Assembly: GCF_037076565.1 (NCBI RefSeq)
Contig: NZ_AP029028.1
Span: 4,464,001 to 4,528,000, forward strand
Direction: 5' to 3'
Source of the DNA: Herbaspirillum sp. DW155
GTDB lineage: Bacteria; Pseudomonadota; Gammaproteobacteria; Burkholderiales; Burkholderiaceae_D
DNA length: 64,000 bases
Positions 49,890 to 59,109 of this stretch are shown one piece after another; the first letter of the stretch is position 1, and every line of letters begins with the position of its first letter. The position numbers were made by a program, and so were the translations under genes. Under the pieces are notes generated by a model. That model did not search any database. It saw only the letters and a list, made by a program, of their open reading frames with translations, and was not told the DNA's origin.

Positions 49890-49944
49890 CAAGTCCGGAC
49901 TTGCGCCCGCGCAAAACGATACAGAAAAACCGCCCATCTGTATC
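49890..49944. other. Palindrome and inverted repeat between uvrA and phyH
   Basis: A perfect 14-bp palindrome CAAGTCCGGACTTG lies at 49890-49903, five bases after the uvrA stop. An 8-bp inverted repeat GATACAGA-N11-TCTGTATC follows at 49918-49944. Neither has a T-tract. The second one resembles a GntR-type operator and lies 110 bp upstream of phyH. Confidence 0.45.
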
Positions 49945-50054
49945 TTGCGCGGCGCCGGCCAAGGCATACAGTCATGCTCCTGGCCGCCATCCGGCGCATC
50001 ATCAGGCGGTCCCGTCCTCCATGAACGGGACCGCGTGCAAACCGAAAGTCCATC

Positions 50055-50822
50055 ATGTCGAACCCGCTGTCCCCCGCCCAGGTCGCCTTCTTCCGCGAAC
50101 AGGGTTATCTGCTGTTGCCGGGCATGGTCCCTGCCGATCTGCGCGAGCGACTGCTCGCCGTCACCCGGGACCACCTGCAACGCGCCGTCGCCCCGCTGGA
50201 ATACGAAGCCGAGGTCGGCTACGAAGGTGCCCCCGCCTCGCTGGAGGCCGAAGGTGGCCGTACCGCACGGCGTCTGCGCGCGGCCTGGCAGCGCGATCCG
50301 GTGTACCGCGAATGGGCCGGCGACAAGCAGCTGGTGGCGATGCTGCACCAGCTGTTCGAAGAGCCGGTCTGCCTCACCCTGGCGCATCACAATTGCGTGA
50401 TGACCAAGCATCCGGCCTTTGGCACTGCCACCGGCTGGCATCGTGACATCCGGTACTGGTCCTTCCCGCGCAACGAACTCATTTCGGTCTGGCTGGCGCT
50501 GGGCGCAGAAACACCGGAGAACGGCGCGCTCAAGTTCATCCCCGGCTCGCACAAGCTCAAGCTGCAACCTGAACAGATGGATGAACTGGACTTCCTGCGT
50601 CCGGACGTGGCGGCCAACCAGGCTCTGTTCGCCCAGGGCATGGCGCTGTCACTGGCGCCGGGCGACGTGGTGCTGTTCCATAGCGGACTGTTCCATGCCG
50701 CCGGGCGTAACGAGAGTGACCAGGTGAAGTGTTCGGCCGTGTTCGCCTATCACGGCAAAAGCAACCCACCCTTGCCGGGTACCCGTTCGGCCGCATCCGA
50801 GGATGTGGCCCTGGACAGTTGA
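50055..50822 (+). CDS. Phytanoyl-CoA dioxygenase (PhyH) family oxygenase
   Basis: A predicted Fe(II)/2-oxoglutarate-dependent dioxygenase of 255 residues. The iron triad is H129-x-D131 in GWHRDIRYW and the distal H214 in LFHAAGRN, with R218 as the likely 2-oxoglutarate ligand. Substrate unknown; bacterial members act on many small molecules. ATG 50055 lies just before SNPLSPAQVAFFREQGYL, the typical family start. Its last 73 bp overlap the 3' end of the convergent chemoreceptor gene. Confidence 0.85.
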   Translation: MSNPLSPAQVAFFREQGYLLLPGMVPADLRERLLAVTRDHLQRAVAPLEYEAEVGYEGAPASLEAEGGRTARRLRAAWQRDPVYREWAGDKQLVAMLHQLFEEPVCLTLAHHNCVMTKHPAFGTATGWHRDIRYWSFPRNELISVWLALGAETPENGALKFIPGSHKLKLQPEQMDELDFLRPDVAANQALFAQGMALSLAPGDVVLFHSGLFHAAGRNESDQVKCSAVFAYHGKSNPPLPGTRSAASEDVALDS

Positions 50823-52501
50823 GTCGACTGTACTGGCACACCCGATATCACTGTACCGGTACGGTTCAAGGCACCGAGCTGGAACACGCTGAGTGCCTGT
50901 TCCAGTTTCTGGGTCTGCTGCTGCAGGGCCGCCGCCGAGGCGGTAGCCTGCTCGACCAGCGCGGCATTCTGCTGGGTTGAGCTGTCCATGAGCACGATGG
51001 CGCGGTCGACCTCCTGAATCCCGTTGCTCTGCTCCTGGCTGGCGGCACTGATCTCGCCGACCATATCGCTCACCTTGCGCACGCTGGCCACGACTTCTTC
51101 CATGGTCTGCCCGGCCTGGTTCACCAGGACCGTCCCCTTGCCCACCTTGTCCACCGAATCGTCGATCAGATCCTTGATCTCGCGGGCGGCCGCCGCTGCC
51201 CGCTGCGCCAGCGAGCGCACCTCGGCGGCCACCACCGCAAAGCCGCGCCCCTGTTCACCGGCCCGCGCCGCTTCCACGGCGGCATTGAGGGCGAGGATAT
51301 TGGTCTGGAAGGCAATGCCGTCGATCACGCCGATGATGTCGACGATGCGCGTGGAGGAGCGATTGATGGAGTCCATAGTATCGACCACCTCGCGCACCAC
51401 CTCGCCGCCTCGTGCCGCCACCTCTGAGGCTGAGGCCGCGAGCTGGTTGGCCTGACTGGCATTGTCGGCATTCTGCTTCACGGTAGAGGTGAGCTGGGCC
51501 ATGGCCGATGCCGTCTGTTCCAGCGAGGTGGCCTGCTGTTCGGTGCGCGCCGACAGATCCTGGTTGCCGCTGGCGATTTCGCGCGAGGCCTGGGCAATGG
51601 TCTCGGTGCTGGCCCGCACGGTACTGACGATGTGATGCAAGCGTGCCGTCATTTCCCTCAAGGCCTGCATCACCTGGCCGGTTTCATCCTCGCTGCGTAC
51701 CATCACCTCGCGGCTCAGGTCGCCCGCTGCAACCGCCTGTGCCACCTCCACTGCCTGGCCAAGCGGCTGCGAAATGGCGCGAATGAGCAGCATGGCTTCC
51801 ACGATGGCCAGAAAGATCCCGGCGCCTATCGCCGCGCTGACGATGAACATGAGCTGCCGGTAATCTTCCTGCCCCTTCTCGTACAACTCCCGCCCGACAC
51901 GGATCTGCAATTGCTTCAGTTGACTCAGGGTCTCCTGCGTCTGGCTCCAGATCTTGCGCATGGGGCCGCCATGGATATCGTCGGCAGTCTGGAAACTGCG
52001 CTTGCGCAAGGCCGCAACGGAAAGCTGGACGCCTTCTTCCACGAAGCGCTGGCGCAGTTTGAGAAACTTGTCCAGCAGTCCCAGTTCTTCAGGCGTGAGG
52101 TAGGTGGCCTGATAGGACTTGATGACCGGCTCGAGCGACAGCAGCGACTTTTCGATCTTGTCCAGGCGCTGGTCGATTTCATCCGGGTTCCAGCCTTCGC
52201 TGGAGTCCAGGGTAATGATGCTGTAGATGCCGTTGTTGGCCGATTCGAGCAGAGACTCGATCTGTTCCAGGTAGGCGTAGGCGACCAGACGGTCCTCGTA
52301 GAGCGAACGCATCTGTTGATTGGTGGTGCGCATGGATACCAGACCCACCGTGCCAGAACTGACCAGCATGATGGCCAGGAAGCCCATGGCCAGCATCAGG
52401 CGCACCCGAATGCTCAGGCGGTTCAGGCGGCTCAGCACGGGGAGCGACAAAGGCAGGCCGGAATGGCCTGCAGCGCGCGATTGGATTGGCTTGCTCAACA
52501 T
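50750..52501 (-). CDS. Methyl-accepting chemotaxis protein (4HB sensor, tandem copy 1)
   Basis: A 583-residue chemoreceptor. A cytoplasmic stretch (1-33) is followed by span 1 (about 35-55), a four-helix-bundle periplasmic domain (to about 220), span 2, HAMP (about 245-300) and the signalling hairpin with tip [19 protein letters not shown]. The C-terminal tail ends PGKGGLLLP, nearly identical to PGKGGLLLH in the neighbouring receptor, which supports this stop. GGGAGAGA before ATG 52501 marks the start. The 3' end overlaps phyH antisense. No CheW-type NWETF tether is present. The ligand is unknown. Confidence 0.92.
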   Translation of the reverse strand: MLSKPIQSRAAGHSGLPLSLPVLSRLNRLSIRVRLMLAMGFLAIMLVSSGTVGLVSMRTTNQQMRSLYEDRLVAYAYLEQIESLLESANNGIYSIITLDSSEGWNPDEIDQRLDKIEKSLLSLEPVIKSYQATYLTPEELGLLDKFLKLRQRFVEEGVQLSVAALRKRSFQTADDIHGGPMRKIWSQTQETLSQLKQLQIRVGRELYEKGQEDYRQLMFIVSAAIGAGIFLAIVEAMLLIRAISQPLGQAVEVAQAVAAGDLSREVMVRSEDETGQVMQALREMTARLHHIVSTVRASTETIAQASREIASGNQDLSARTEQQATSLEQTASAMAQLTSTVKQNADNASQANQLAASASEVAARGGEVVREVVDTMDSINRSSTRIVDIIGVIDGIAFQTNILALNAAVEAARAGEQGRGFAVVAAEVRSLAQRAAAAAREIKDLIDDSVDKVGKGTVLVNQAGQTMEEVVASVRKVSDMVGEISAASQEQSNGIQEVDRAIVLMDSSTQQNAALVEQATASAAALQQQTQKLEQALSVFQLGALNRTGTVISGVPVQSTQLSRATSSDAAERVPGKGGLLLP

Positions 52502-52640
52502 TCTCTCCCTATCGTTGTTTGGGGATAACGATGGGAGTGTTACGCATCTTTTCAGGAAACGGCTGACATTTGCCGACCAATCCTGACCAGCCTGCCGGCC
52601 TTGTCCCGCGCACTCACGCACGGGACAAGGCGCCCGGATC

Positions 52641-54266
52641 TCAATGCAGCAGCAAGCCGCCCTTGCCTGGCAAGGAAACCGATGCCGGCGTGGTCAGGCC
52701 CGGTGCTGCTGCCAGTCCAACGGTGCGGCCGAGCCGGAACACACTGACCGCCTCCGACAGACGCGAGGCCTGCTCCTGCATCGACTGCGCAGCAGCGGCC
52801 GCCTGTTCCACCAGCGCGGCATTCTGCTGCGTGGTTTCATCCATCTGCGTGATGGCATTGTTGACTTCTTCGATGCCCTGGCTCTGCTCCTGACCGGCGG
52901 CGCTGATCTCGGTCACCACTTCACTCACGCGCTGCACCCGCTTGACCACTTCGTCGATGGTCTCTCCGGCCTGCGCCACCAGCGCGCTGCCACTGCCCAC
53001 GCGCGTGACCGAATCATCGATCAGCACCTTGATTTCCTTGGCTGCCGAGGCCGAGCGCTGGGCCAGTGAACGCACTTCCGAGGCAACTACCGCAAAACCG
53101 CGCCCCTGCTCGCCGGCGCGCGCCGCTTCCACGGCGGCATTCAGAGCGAGGATGTTGGTCTGGAAGGCGATGCCATCGATCACGCTGATGATGTCGACGA
53201 TCTTGCCGGAGGACTGGTTGATGGAACTCATGGTATCGACCACCTGACGCACCACTTCCCCGCCGCGCACCGCTACCTGGGAGGCCGATTGCGCCAGTTC
53301 CTTGGCTTGCTGCGCATTGTCGGCATTGTGACGGACGGTGGAGGTCAGTTGCTCCATGGCCGAGGCGGTTTCTTCGAGCGCACCGGCCTGCTGCTCGGTG
53401 CGCGAAGAGAGGTCGAGATTGCCATGCGCAATCTCGCTGGACGCGGTGGCAATGGTGTCCGTGCTCTGGCGCACCTGGCCCACGATATTCTGCAGGTTCT
53501 CATTCATCTGCTGCAGCGCCTGCATCAACTGGCCGGTTTCATCCTGGCTGTGTACTTCGATCTGCTGGGTCAGGTCGCCTGCGGCTACCGCCTGGGCCAC
53601 CGTGACCGCGCGCCGCAGCGGCCGCGAAATGGCGCGCACCAACAGAACGCCCATCAGCAGCGCCACCACCAGGCCGGCCGCCATGGCCACGCCCATCACC
53701 ACCAGCAAGGTCTGGTAACGCTGCTGCGCCTCTTCATGCAACTCGCGCCCGACCCGGCGCTGCAAATCCATCAATTGCGCCAGGGTGGCATGCGCCTCGG
53801 TGTAGAGCTTGAGCATGACACCGCCATACACTTCGATCGCCCCCTGGAAATCGCGGTTGCGCAAGGCATCGGCAGCGGGCTTGATGCCTTCGGCGACGAA
53901 CTTCTGGCGCTGCGGAACCAGCTTGTCGAGCAGCGCACGCTCCTCGCCGGTGAGCTGGGTCTCCTGATATTGCTTGAGGACGGCATCGTTGGCCTTGATG
54001 GCTTTTTCGATCTTGTCCATGTTGGCATCGATGTCGCCGGAGTCGCCCACGATGGAGGTGGAGATGCCATTGCGGGCCGCATCCAGCGCTGCCGACATGC
54101 GCTCCAGCTGGGAGAAGGCGACCAGCCGGTCTTCGTAAAGCGAACGCATCTGCGCATTGGTCGAGCGCAGGCCGACCAGACCCAATATGCCCGAGGCCAC
54201 CAGCATCAAGGCGAGAAAACCGATGACGAAAATCAGGCGGGCCCTGATGGTTAATTTGCTGAACAT
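52641..54266 (-). CDS. Methyl-accepting chemotaxis protein (4HB sensor, tandem copy 2)
   Basis: A 541-residue chemoreceptor paralogous to the downstream copy. Span 1 (about 10-30; [23 protein letters not shown]) is followed by a four-helix-bundle sensor, span 2 (about 190-212), HAMP, and a methylation and signalling region with the same tip motif. It ends [19 protein letters not shown] before ATG 54266 is a strong ribosome site. The two genes lie in tandem with a 139-bp gap and may be cotranscribed. The sensor domains differ clearly, so the ligands are probably not the same. Confidence 0.92.
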   Translation of the reverse strand: MFSKLTIRARLIFVIGFLALMLVASGILGLVGLRSTNAQMRSLYEDRLVAFSQLERMSAALDAARNGISTSIVGDSGDIDANMDKIEKAIKANDAVLKQYQETQLTGEERALLDKLVPQRQKFVAEGIKPAADALRNRDFQGAIEVYGGVMLKLYTEAHATLAQLMDLQRRVGRELHEEAQQRYQTLLVVMGVAMAAGLVVALLMGVLLVRAISRPLRRAVTVAQAVAAGDLTQQIEVHSQDETGQLMQALQQMNENLQNIVGQVRQSTDTIATASSEIAHGNLDLSSRTEQQAGALEETASAMEQLTSTVRHNADNAQQAKELAQSASQVAVRGGEVVRQVVDTMSSINQSSGKIVDIISVIDGIAFQTNILALNAAVEAARAGEQGRGFAVVASEVRSLAQRSASAAKEIKVLIDDSVTRVGSGSALVAQAGETIDEVVKRVQRVSEVVTEISAAGQEQSQGIEEVNNAITQMDETTQQNAALVEQAAAAAQSMQEQASRLSEAVSVFRLGRTVGLAAAPGLTTPASVSLPGKGGLLLH

Positions 54267-54524
54267 ATTTCTCCTGGACTTCAATTTTGTTTTCTATGCA
54301 ACGGATTCATTGTGTGAACCCGTAGTCCTGATGCGGACAGAGCGCCGATGAGGCCGCTTCGCTGCCGCCAGGAAACACTAGCATTTCTCGTACCAGGGGA
54401 ATAGCCCCGAACAGGGCCGTGGGAGTAAATTTTTCGGAGGACTGGAATGATGAGATGACCTGCCGATGAAGGCAGCAGCGTCACTGCACATACCAAAATA
54501 CAAAGCGCAGAAAGCGCCTGCGCC

Positions 54525-56516
54525 CTATTTGCTGAGCAGGCGCTTTTCGGCGCGCAGGATGCTTTCCGAACTTCCGCGCAACACCACGATGTCACCGGCC
54601 ATGAGCACGGTCTCTTCGGGCGCGTCAAGACGCTGCTTGCCACGCCGCAGCATGGCGATCTCGGCACCGCAATGCGAGGGCAGGTCGATCTCGGCCAGGG
54701 TATGGCCGAGCGCGCTGGCGCCCCCGATCAGGGTCACCGATTGCAGGCGCACGTTCATGCCCACGCCATCGGCTTCGGCATCCGACATACCGTGGAAGTA
54801 ACCGCGCAGCGAGGCATAGCGCTCATCGCGTGCATCCTGCACCCGGTGAACCACGCGGCGCAGCGGCACGCCCAGCATCACCAGCGCGTGCGAGGCCAGC
54901 ATGAGGCTGCCTTCGAGCGCTTCGGGCACGACTTCGGTAGCGCCGGCTGCGAGCAGCTTTTCCAGATCGGCATCGTCGTGGCTGCGCACGATCACCGGCA
55001 GTTCCGGTTCCAGTTCATGCGCGTGATGCAGAACCTTCAAGGCGGAGGGGGTGCTGGCATAAGTCACCACCAGCGCGGCGGCGCGATGAATGCCGGCGGC
55101 CACCAGGCTCTCGCGCCGGGCGGCATCGCCATAGGAGACGTTGGCGCCCCCATTGCGGGCGTCCTGCACCAGTTCCGGATCCATCTCCAGCGCGTGGTAG
55201 GCGATGCCCTCCTCTTCCAGCAGACGCGCCAGGCTCTGGCCGCTGCGGCCGAAGCCGGCGATGATCACGTGCTTCTGCACACCCATGGTGCGGGTGGCCA
55301 ACTGGGTCAGCGCCAGCGATTGCAGCATCCATTCATTGGCAGAGAGTTTCATGACAATGGCATCGGACTGGGCCAGGATGAAGGGCGTGGCCAGCATCGA
55401 CAGCACCATCGCCGCCAGGATCACCTGAATCAACATCGGATCGACCAGCTTGAGGCCACCGGCCTGGCTCAGCAGCACGAAGCCGAACTCGCCCGCCTGC
55501 GCCAGCCCCAGACCCACCCGCAATGCCACGCCGGTGCTGGAACCAAACAGGCGCGCCAGGGCGGCGATGAGGCCGAACTTGAGCAGCACCGGACCGGTCA
55601 GCAAGACCAGCACCAGGAACCAGTGATCCACCAGCGTACGCACATTGAGCAGCATGCCGATGGTGATGAAGAACAGACCCAGCAGCACGTCGCGGAAGGA
55701 TTTGATGTCTTCTTCCACCTGATGCTTGAACTCGGTCTCGGAAATGAGCATGCCGGCGATGAAGGCGCCCAGGGCCAGCGACAGGCCGGCCTTCTCGGTG
55801 ATCCACGCCGCGCCCAGGGTGATGAGCAGCAGGTTCAACATGAACAGTTCCTGCGAGCGGCGCTTGACCACGATACGGAACCAGCCGCGCATGAGCTTGC
55901 TGCCGAAGAACAGCAACAGCGCCAGCACCACCAGCGCCTTGCCCACGGCCCAGCCCAGCGTGACCATGATGTTGCCGGAATTGTTGGCCAGCGCAGGCAC
56001 TACGATCAGCAAGGGCACCAGGGCCAGATCCTGAAACAGCAGCACGCCGAGGATACGGCGGCCGTGTTCGGTTTCCAGTTCTAGCCGTTCGGTGAGCAGC
56101 TTGGAGACGATGGCCGTGGAAGACATGGTGAGTGCGCCGCCCAGCGCGAAGGCCGCCTGCCAGCTCACGTTGATCAATTGCGGCAGCACCATGGCCGCGC
56201 CCCAGGCCAGCAGCATGGTGGCGGCAATGGTCGTGGCCACCTGCGCCACGCCCAGTCCGAAGACGATGTGGCGCATGGCCGAGAGCTTGGAAAGCGAAAA
56301 TTCCAGCCCGATCGAAAACATCAGGAACACCACGCCGAACTCGGCCAGGGCATGGGTGGTTTCGTTGTCCTCGGCAAACGCCAGGCCGTGCGGGCCGATG
56401 ATGATGCCCACCACCAGGTAGCCCAGCATGGGCGGCAACTGCATCATGCGGAAGGCGACCACGCCCAGTACCGCCGCAGCCAGAAGGAAAAGAGTCAGTT
56501 CCAGTCCGGAAAACAT
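54525..56516 (-). CDS. Kef-type K+/H+ antiporter (CPA2 family, KefB/KefC-like)
   Basis: A 663-residue monovalent cation:proton antiporter-2. An N-terminal membrane domain has about twelve spans (to about 385). A TrkA-N/RCK nucleotide-binding domain (from about 400; HVIIAGFGRSGQSLARLL) and a TrkA-C domain (about 560-655) follow. In E. coli, Kef proteins release K+ to protect against electrophiles and are gated by glutathione adducts. No KefF/KefG-type ancillary gene is adjacent. It is divergent from kdsD across 354 bp, an arrangement common in Betaproteobacteria. Confidence 0.9.
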   Translation of the reverse strand: MFSGLELTLFLLAAAVLGVVAFRMMQLPPMLGYLVVGIIIGPHGLAFAEDNETTHALAEFGVVFLMFSIGLEFSLSKLSAMRHIVFGLGVAQVATTIAATMLLAWGAAMVLPQLINVSWQAAFALGGALTMSSTAIVSKLLTERLELETEHGRRILGVLLFQDLALVPLLIVVPALANNSGNIMVTLGWAVGKALVVLALLLFFGSKLMRGWFRIVVKRRSQELFMLNLLLITLGAAWITEKAGLSLALGAFIAGMLISETEFKHQVEEDIKSFRDVLLGLFFITIGMLLNVRTLVDHWFLVLVLLTGPVLLKFGLIAALARLFGSSTGVALRVGLGLAQAGEFGFVLLSQAGGLKLVDPMLIQVILAAMVLSMLATPFILAQSDAIVMKLSANEWMLQSLALTQLATRTMGVQKHVIIAGFGRSGQSLARLLEEEGIAYHALEMDPELVQDARNGGANVSYGDAARRESLVAAGIHRAAALVVTYASTPSALKVLHHAHELEPELPVIVRSHDDADLEKLLAAGATEVVPEALEGSLMLASHALVMLGVPLRRVVHRVQDARDERYASLRGYFHGMSDAEADGVGMNVRLQSVTLIGGASALGHTLAEIDLPSHCGAEIAMLRRGKQRLDAPEETVLMAGDIVVLRGSSESILRAEKRLLSK

Positions 56517-56870
56517 TGCTTGTCGGGTTTCTCGTCAAAGGCCACGGAAGCGCGGCGGATTTCGATATGAACGTTTTGACAACGCACCAGCACGGAGCAG
56601 TCAAACCGGCCAGCAGGCGAGCGGAGAACCCATCCTGGCGGGGATGCCTTAAAATTCACATGTGTGGAACAACAACAGCAGAGTTGTTCACCCCCGGCGG
56701 AGCGCGGTCCAGGCCTGCCGCCCTCCCGCCCCGGCACCCGGCCCGAGCCGGAATCCCCCTGTGGATGCGGTGCTGCGGCGCGACGCGAAGCTGCACTTCG
56801 CATCCATTCCAGCAGCATTCCCTTACATCTGGCAAGTTTTTTGCTTTGCCAATTCGTTTATACTTCGGTT
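56517..56870. other. Divergent spacer between the Kef antiporter and kdsD
   Basis: No gene is seen in 354 bases, though the kdsD frame stays open for the right 207. The only clear signal is the TATACT element right before kdsD. Bases 56690-56790 are very GC-rich. Confidence 0.45.
56859..56864 (+). promoter_or_regulatory. -10 element immediately before kdsD
   Basis: TATACT (5 of 6) ends six bases before ATG 56871, so a transcript from it would begin at or next to the start codon. No Shine-Dalgarno is present. The -35 region is T-rich but not a good match. Confidence 0.4.
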
Positions 56871-57899
56871 ATGAGTGTAACCGATGACAAAACTACGTCT
56901 GCATCTTTTTCGGCCGGGGCTGCCCGCCGTGCCATCGCCCTGGCACGCCAGACCCTGCAGATCGAAGCCGATGCCATCCTGGCGCTGAAAGAGCGCCTCA
57001 GCGACGACAGCGCAGAGCCGCTGGCCCAGGCCGTGCAGGCTTTGCTGCAATGCGAGGGACGCGCGGTGGTCTCGGGCATTGGCAAGTCTGGCCACATCGG
57101 CCGCAAGATCGCCGCCACCCTGGCTTCCACCGGCACGCCGGCGCTGTTCATGCATCCGGCCGAAGCCGCGCACGGCGACCTGGGCATGGTGACGGCGCGC
57201 GACGTCTTCATCGCCATCTCCAATTCCGGCGAAACGGCCGAGCTGCTGGCCATCGTTCCCATCATCAAGCGCATGGGCACGGTCATCATCGCCATGACCG
57301 GCAATGACAACTCTTCACTGGCCAGGCTGGCTGCGGTGCACCTCAACGTGGGCGTGGCCAAGGAAGCCTGTACCCTCAACCTGGCGCCGACGGCCAGCAC
57401 CACCGCCACGCTGGCCATGGGCGATGCCCTGGCGGTGTCGCTGCTGGATGCGCGCGGTTTCGTCGAGGAAGATTTTGCGCGCTCTCATCCCGGTGGCGCC
57501 CTGGGCCGCCGCCTGCTGACCCACGTGCGCGACGTCATGCGCAGTGGCGAGGCCATTCCTGCCGTGCGTCCGGATGTGTCGCTATCGGCCGCGCTGATGG
57601 AAATCACCCGCAAGGGCATGGCCATGACCGCCGTGGTGGACGAGCAATTCCGCCCCATCGGGGTTTTCACCGATGGCGACCTGCGCCGCCTGCTGGAGCG
57701 TGGCCAGGACTTTGGCAAGTTCAGCATTGCCGAAGTCATGCATGCTCATCCGCAAACCGTTGGTCAGGACCAGCTGGCGGTCGATGCCGTACAGCTGATG
57801 GAACAGTTCCGCATCAACCAGCTGCTGGTCACCGATGCGGCCGGCGTGCTTACGGGCGCGCTGCACATCCACGACCTCACCCGCGCCAAGGTGATCTGA
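56871..57899 (+). CDS. kdsD: D-arabinose 5-phosphate isomerase
   Basis: Converts ribulose-5-phosphate to arabinose-5-phosphate, the first step of Kdo synthesis for LPS. The 342 residues consist of a SIS sugar-isomerase domain (about 45-185; SGIGKSGHIGRKIAATLASTG and HPAEAAHGDLGM with the active-site histidine) and two CBS domains (about 210-340). ATG 56871 is the only start that leaves a family-like N-terminus. It lacks a ribosome site, and TATACT lies just upstream, so a leaderless mRNA is possible. It overlaps kdsC by one base and heads the LPS-export/sigma-54 operon. Confidence 0.95.
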   Translation: MSVTDDKTTSASFSAGAARRAIALARQTLQIEADAILALKERLSDDSAEPLAQAVQALLQCEGRAVVSGIGKSGHIGRKIAATLASTGTPALFMHPAEAAHGDLGMVTARDVFIAISNSGETAELLAIVPIIKRMGTVIIAMTGNDNSSLARLAAVHLNVGVAKEACTLNLAPTASTTATLAMGDALAVSLLDARGFVEEDFARSHPGGALGRRLLTHVRDVMRSGEAIPAVRPDVSLSAALMEITRKGMAMTAVVDEQFRPIGVFTDGDLRRLLERGQDFGKFSIAEVMHAHPQTVGQDQLAVDAVQLMEQFRINQLLVTDAAGVLTGALHIHDLTRAKVI

Positions 57900-58453
57900 T
57901 GAACGCGCCAGCTTTTGCCAGCACCCTGCCCGCTGCCGCGCTCGCCAAGGCAGCCGCCGTGCGCCTGATGATCTTCGATGTGGATGGCGTGCTCACCGAC
58001 GGCGGCCTGTTCTACGGCGAAGACGGGGAAGTCTTCAAACGCTTCAATGCGCTGGACGGCCACGGTATCAAGATGATGCAGCAATACGGCACGGCCGCGG
58101 CCATCATCACTGCACGCCAGTCGCCCTATGTCGTGCGCCGTGCCCGCGACCTGGGCATTGCGCACGTGTTCCAGGGCGTGCACGACAAGCGCCAGGCCTT
58201 CGAACAACTGTTGCAGCAGGTTCAGCTCACGCCAGCGGCCTGCGGCTATCTGGGCGACGACATCATCGACCTGCCGGTGCTGACCCGCGTGGGCTTCAAG
58301 GCGTGTGTGGCCAATGGTCATCGTGAAGTGAAGGCGCGCTGCGATTACGTGACCCAGGCCAGCGGCGGCCATGGCGCCGTGCGTGAAATCTGCGACCTGG
58401 TGCTGGCGGCGCAACACAACTACGAGGCGGCGCTGGCGCCGTACCTGGCATGA
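57899..58453 (+). CDS. kdsC: 3-deoxy-manno-octulosonate-8-phosphate phosphatase
   Basis: A HAD-family phosphatase that releases Kdo from Kdo-8-phosphate. The 184-residue protein has the HAD motif I nucleophile D27-x-D29 in MIFDVDGVLTDG, motif II ITAR, and the motif III lysine in DKRQAFEQL with GDDIIDLPVL. The start overlaps the kdsD stop (TGATG) and the stop overlaps the lptC start (ATGA), so three genes are translationally coupled. Confidence 0.96.
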   Translation: MNAPAFASTLPAAALAKAAAVRLMIFDVDGVLTDGGLFYGEDGEVFKRFNALDGHGIKMMQQYGTAAAIITARQSPYVVRRARDLGIAHVFQGVHDKRQAFEQLLQQVQLTPAACGYLGDDIIDLPVLTRVGFKACVANGHREVKARCDYVTQASGGHGAVREICDLVLAAQHNYEAALAPYLA

Positions 58454-59058
58454 GCGGGCGCAGCGGCGAGCGCAATGCCGAGCGCATCCGTCTGGCCGTG
58501 ATCCTGGTGATCCTGATCGGCGCAGCGCTGGGCAGCTTCTGGGTGATGCAAGCCATGCGCGCGGCCGGCGACCAGCAACCGGCACAGCGCCCACGCGGCA
58601 AACCCGACTACTACCTGGAAAACTTCAACTACGTGAAGATGGGCCCCACCGGCCTGCCGCGCTATGACGTCTCCGGGGTCAAGATGGTGCACTTCCCCAG
58701 TGACGACTCCTTCGAAATCACCAAACCGGTGGTGCACAACCTGGACCAGAACCAGGCGCCCATGGAGCTTTATTCGGACACCGCGCGCGTGACCGATGAC
58801 CAGACCAAGATTCACATGTACGGCAACGCCAATGCCATCCGCTCCCCCTACAAGGGCCGCGAGGAAATGCACCTGGTCTCGGAATACCTTCTGCTGTTGC
58901 CTGACGATGAAATCGTCAAGACCGACAAGCCGGTGGCCATGACCATGGGCACCACGCGCCTGAACGGCGTAGGCATGGTGGCCAACAACGCGACCCAGGT
59001 GGTGCAGCTCTTCGGCAATGTACGCGGCTATTACGAGCCCACCCCCAAGAAACGCTAA
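58450..59058 (+). CDS. lptC: LPS export protein LptC
   Basis: A bitopic inner-membrane protein that passes LPS from LptB2FG to LptA. Of 202 residues, one N-terminal span (about 14-36; LAVILVILIGAALGSFWVM) is followed by a periplasmic beta-jellyroll domain. The FEITKPVVHNLDQN and DNATQVVQLFGNVRG-like stretches fit the family. It is coupled to kdsC by a 4-bp overlap; lptA follows after 51 bp. Confidence 0.92.
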   Translation: MSGRSGERNAERIRLAVILVILIGAALGSFWVMQAMRAAGDQQPAQRPRGKPDYYLENFNYVKMGPTGLPRYDVSGVKMVHFPSDDSFEITKPVVHNLDQNQAPMELYSDTARVTDDQTKIHMYGNANAIRSPYKGREEMHLVSEYLLLLPDDEIVKTDKPVAMTMGTTRLNGVGMVANNATQVVQLFGNVRGYYEPTPKKR

Positions 59059-59109
59059 GCCGGTTGAATCCGAGACAAGAACGCCAAGAACCGACCAGAC
59101 AGGAAACCA

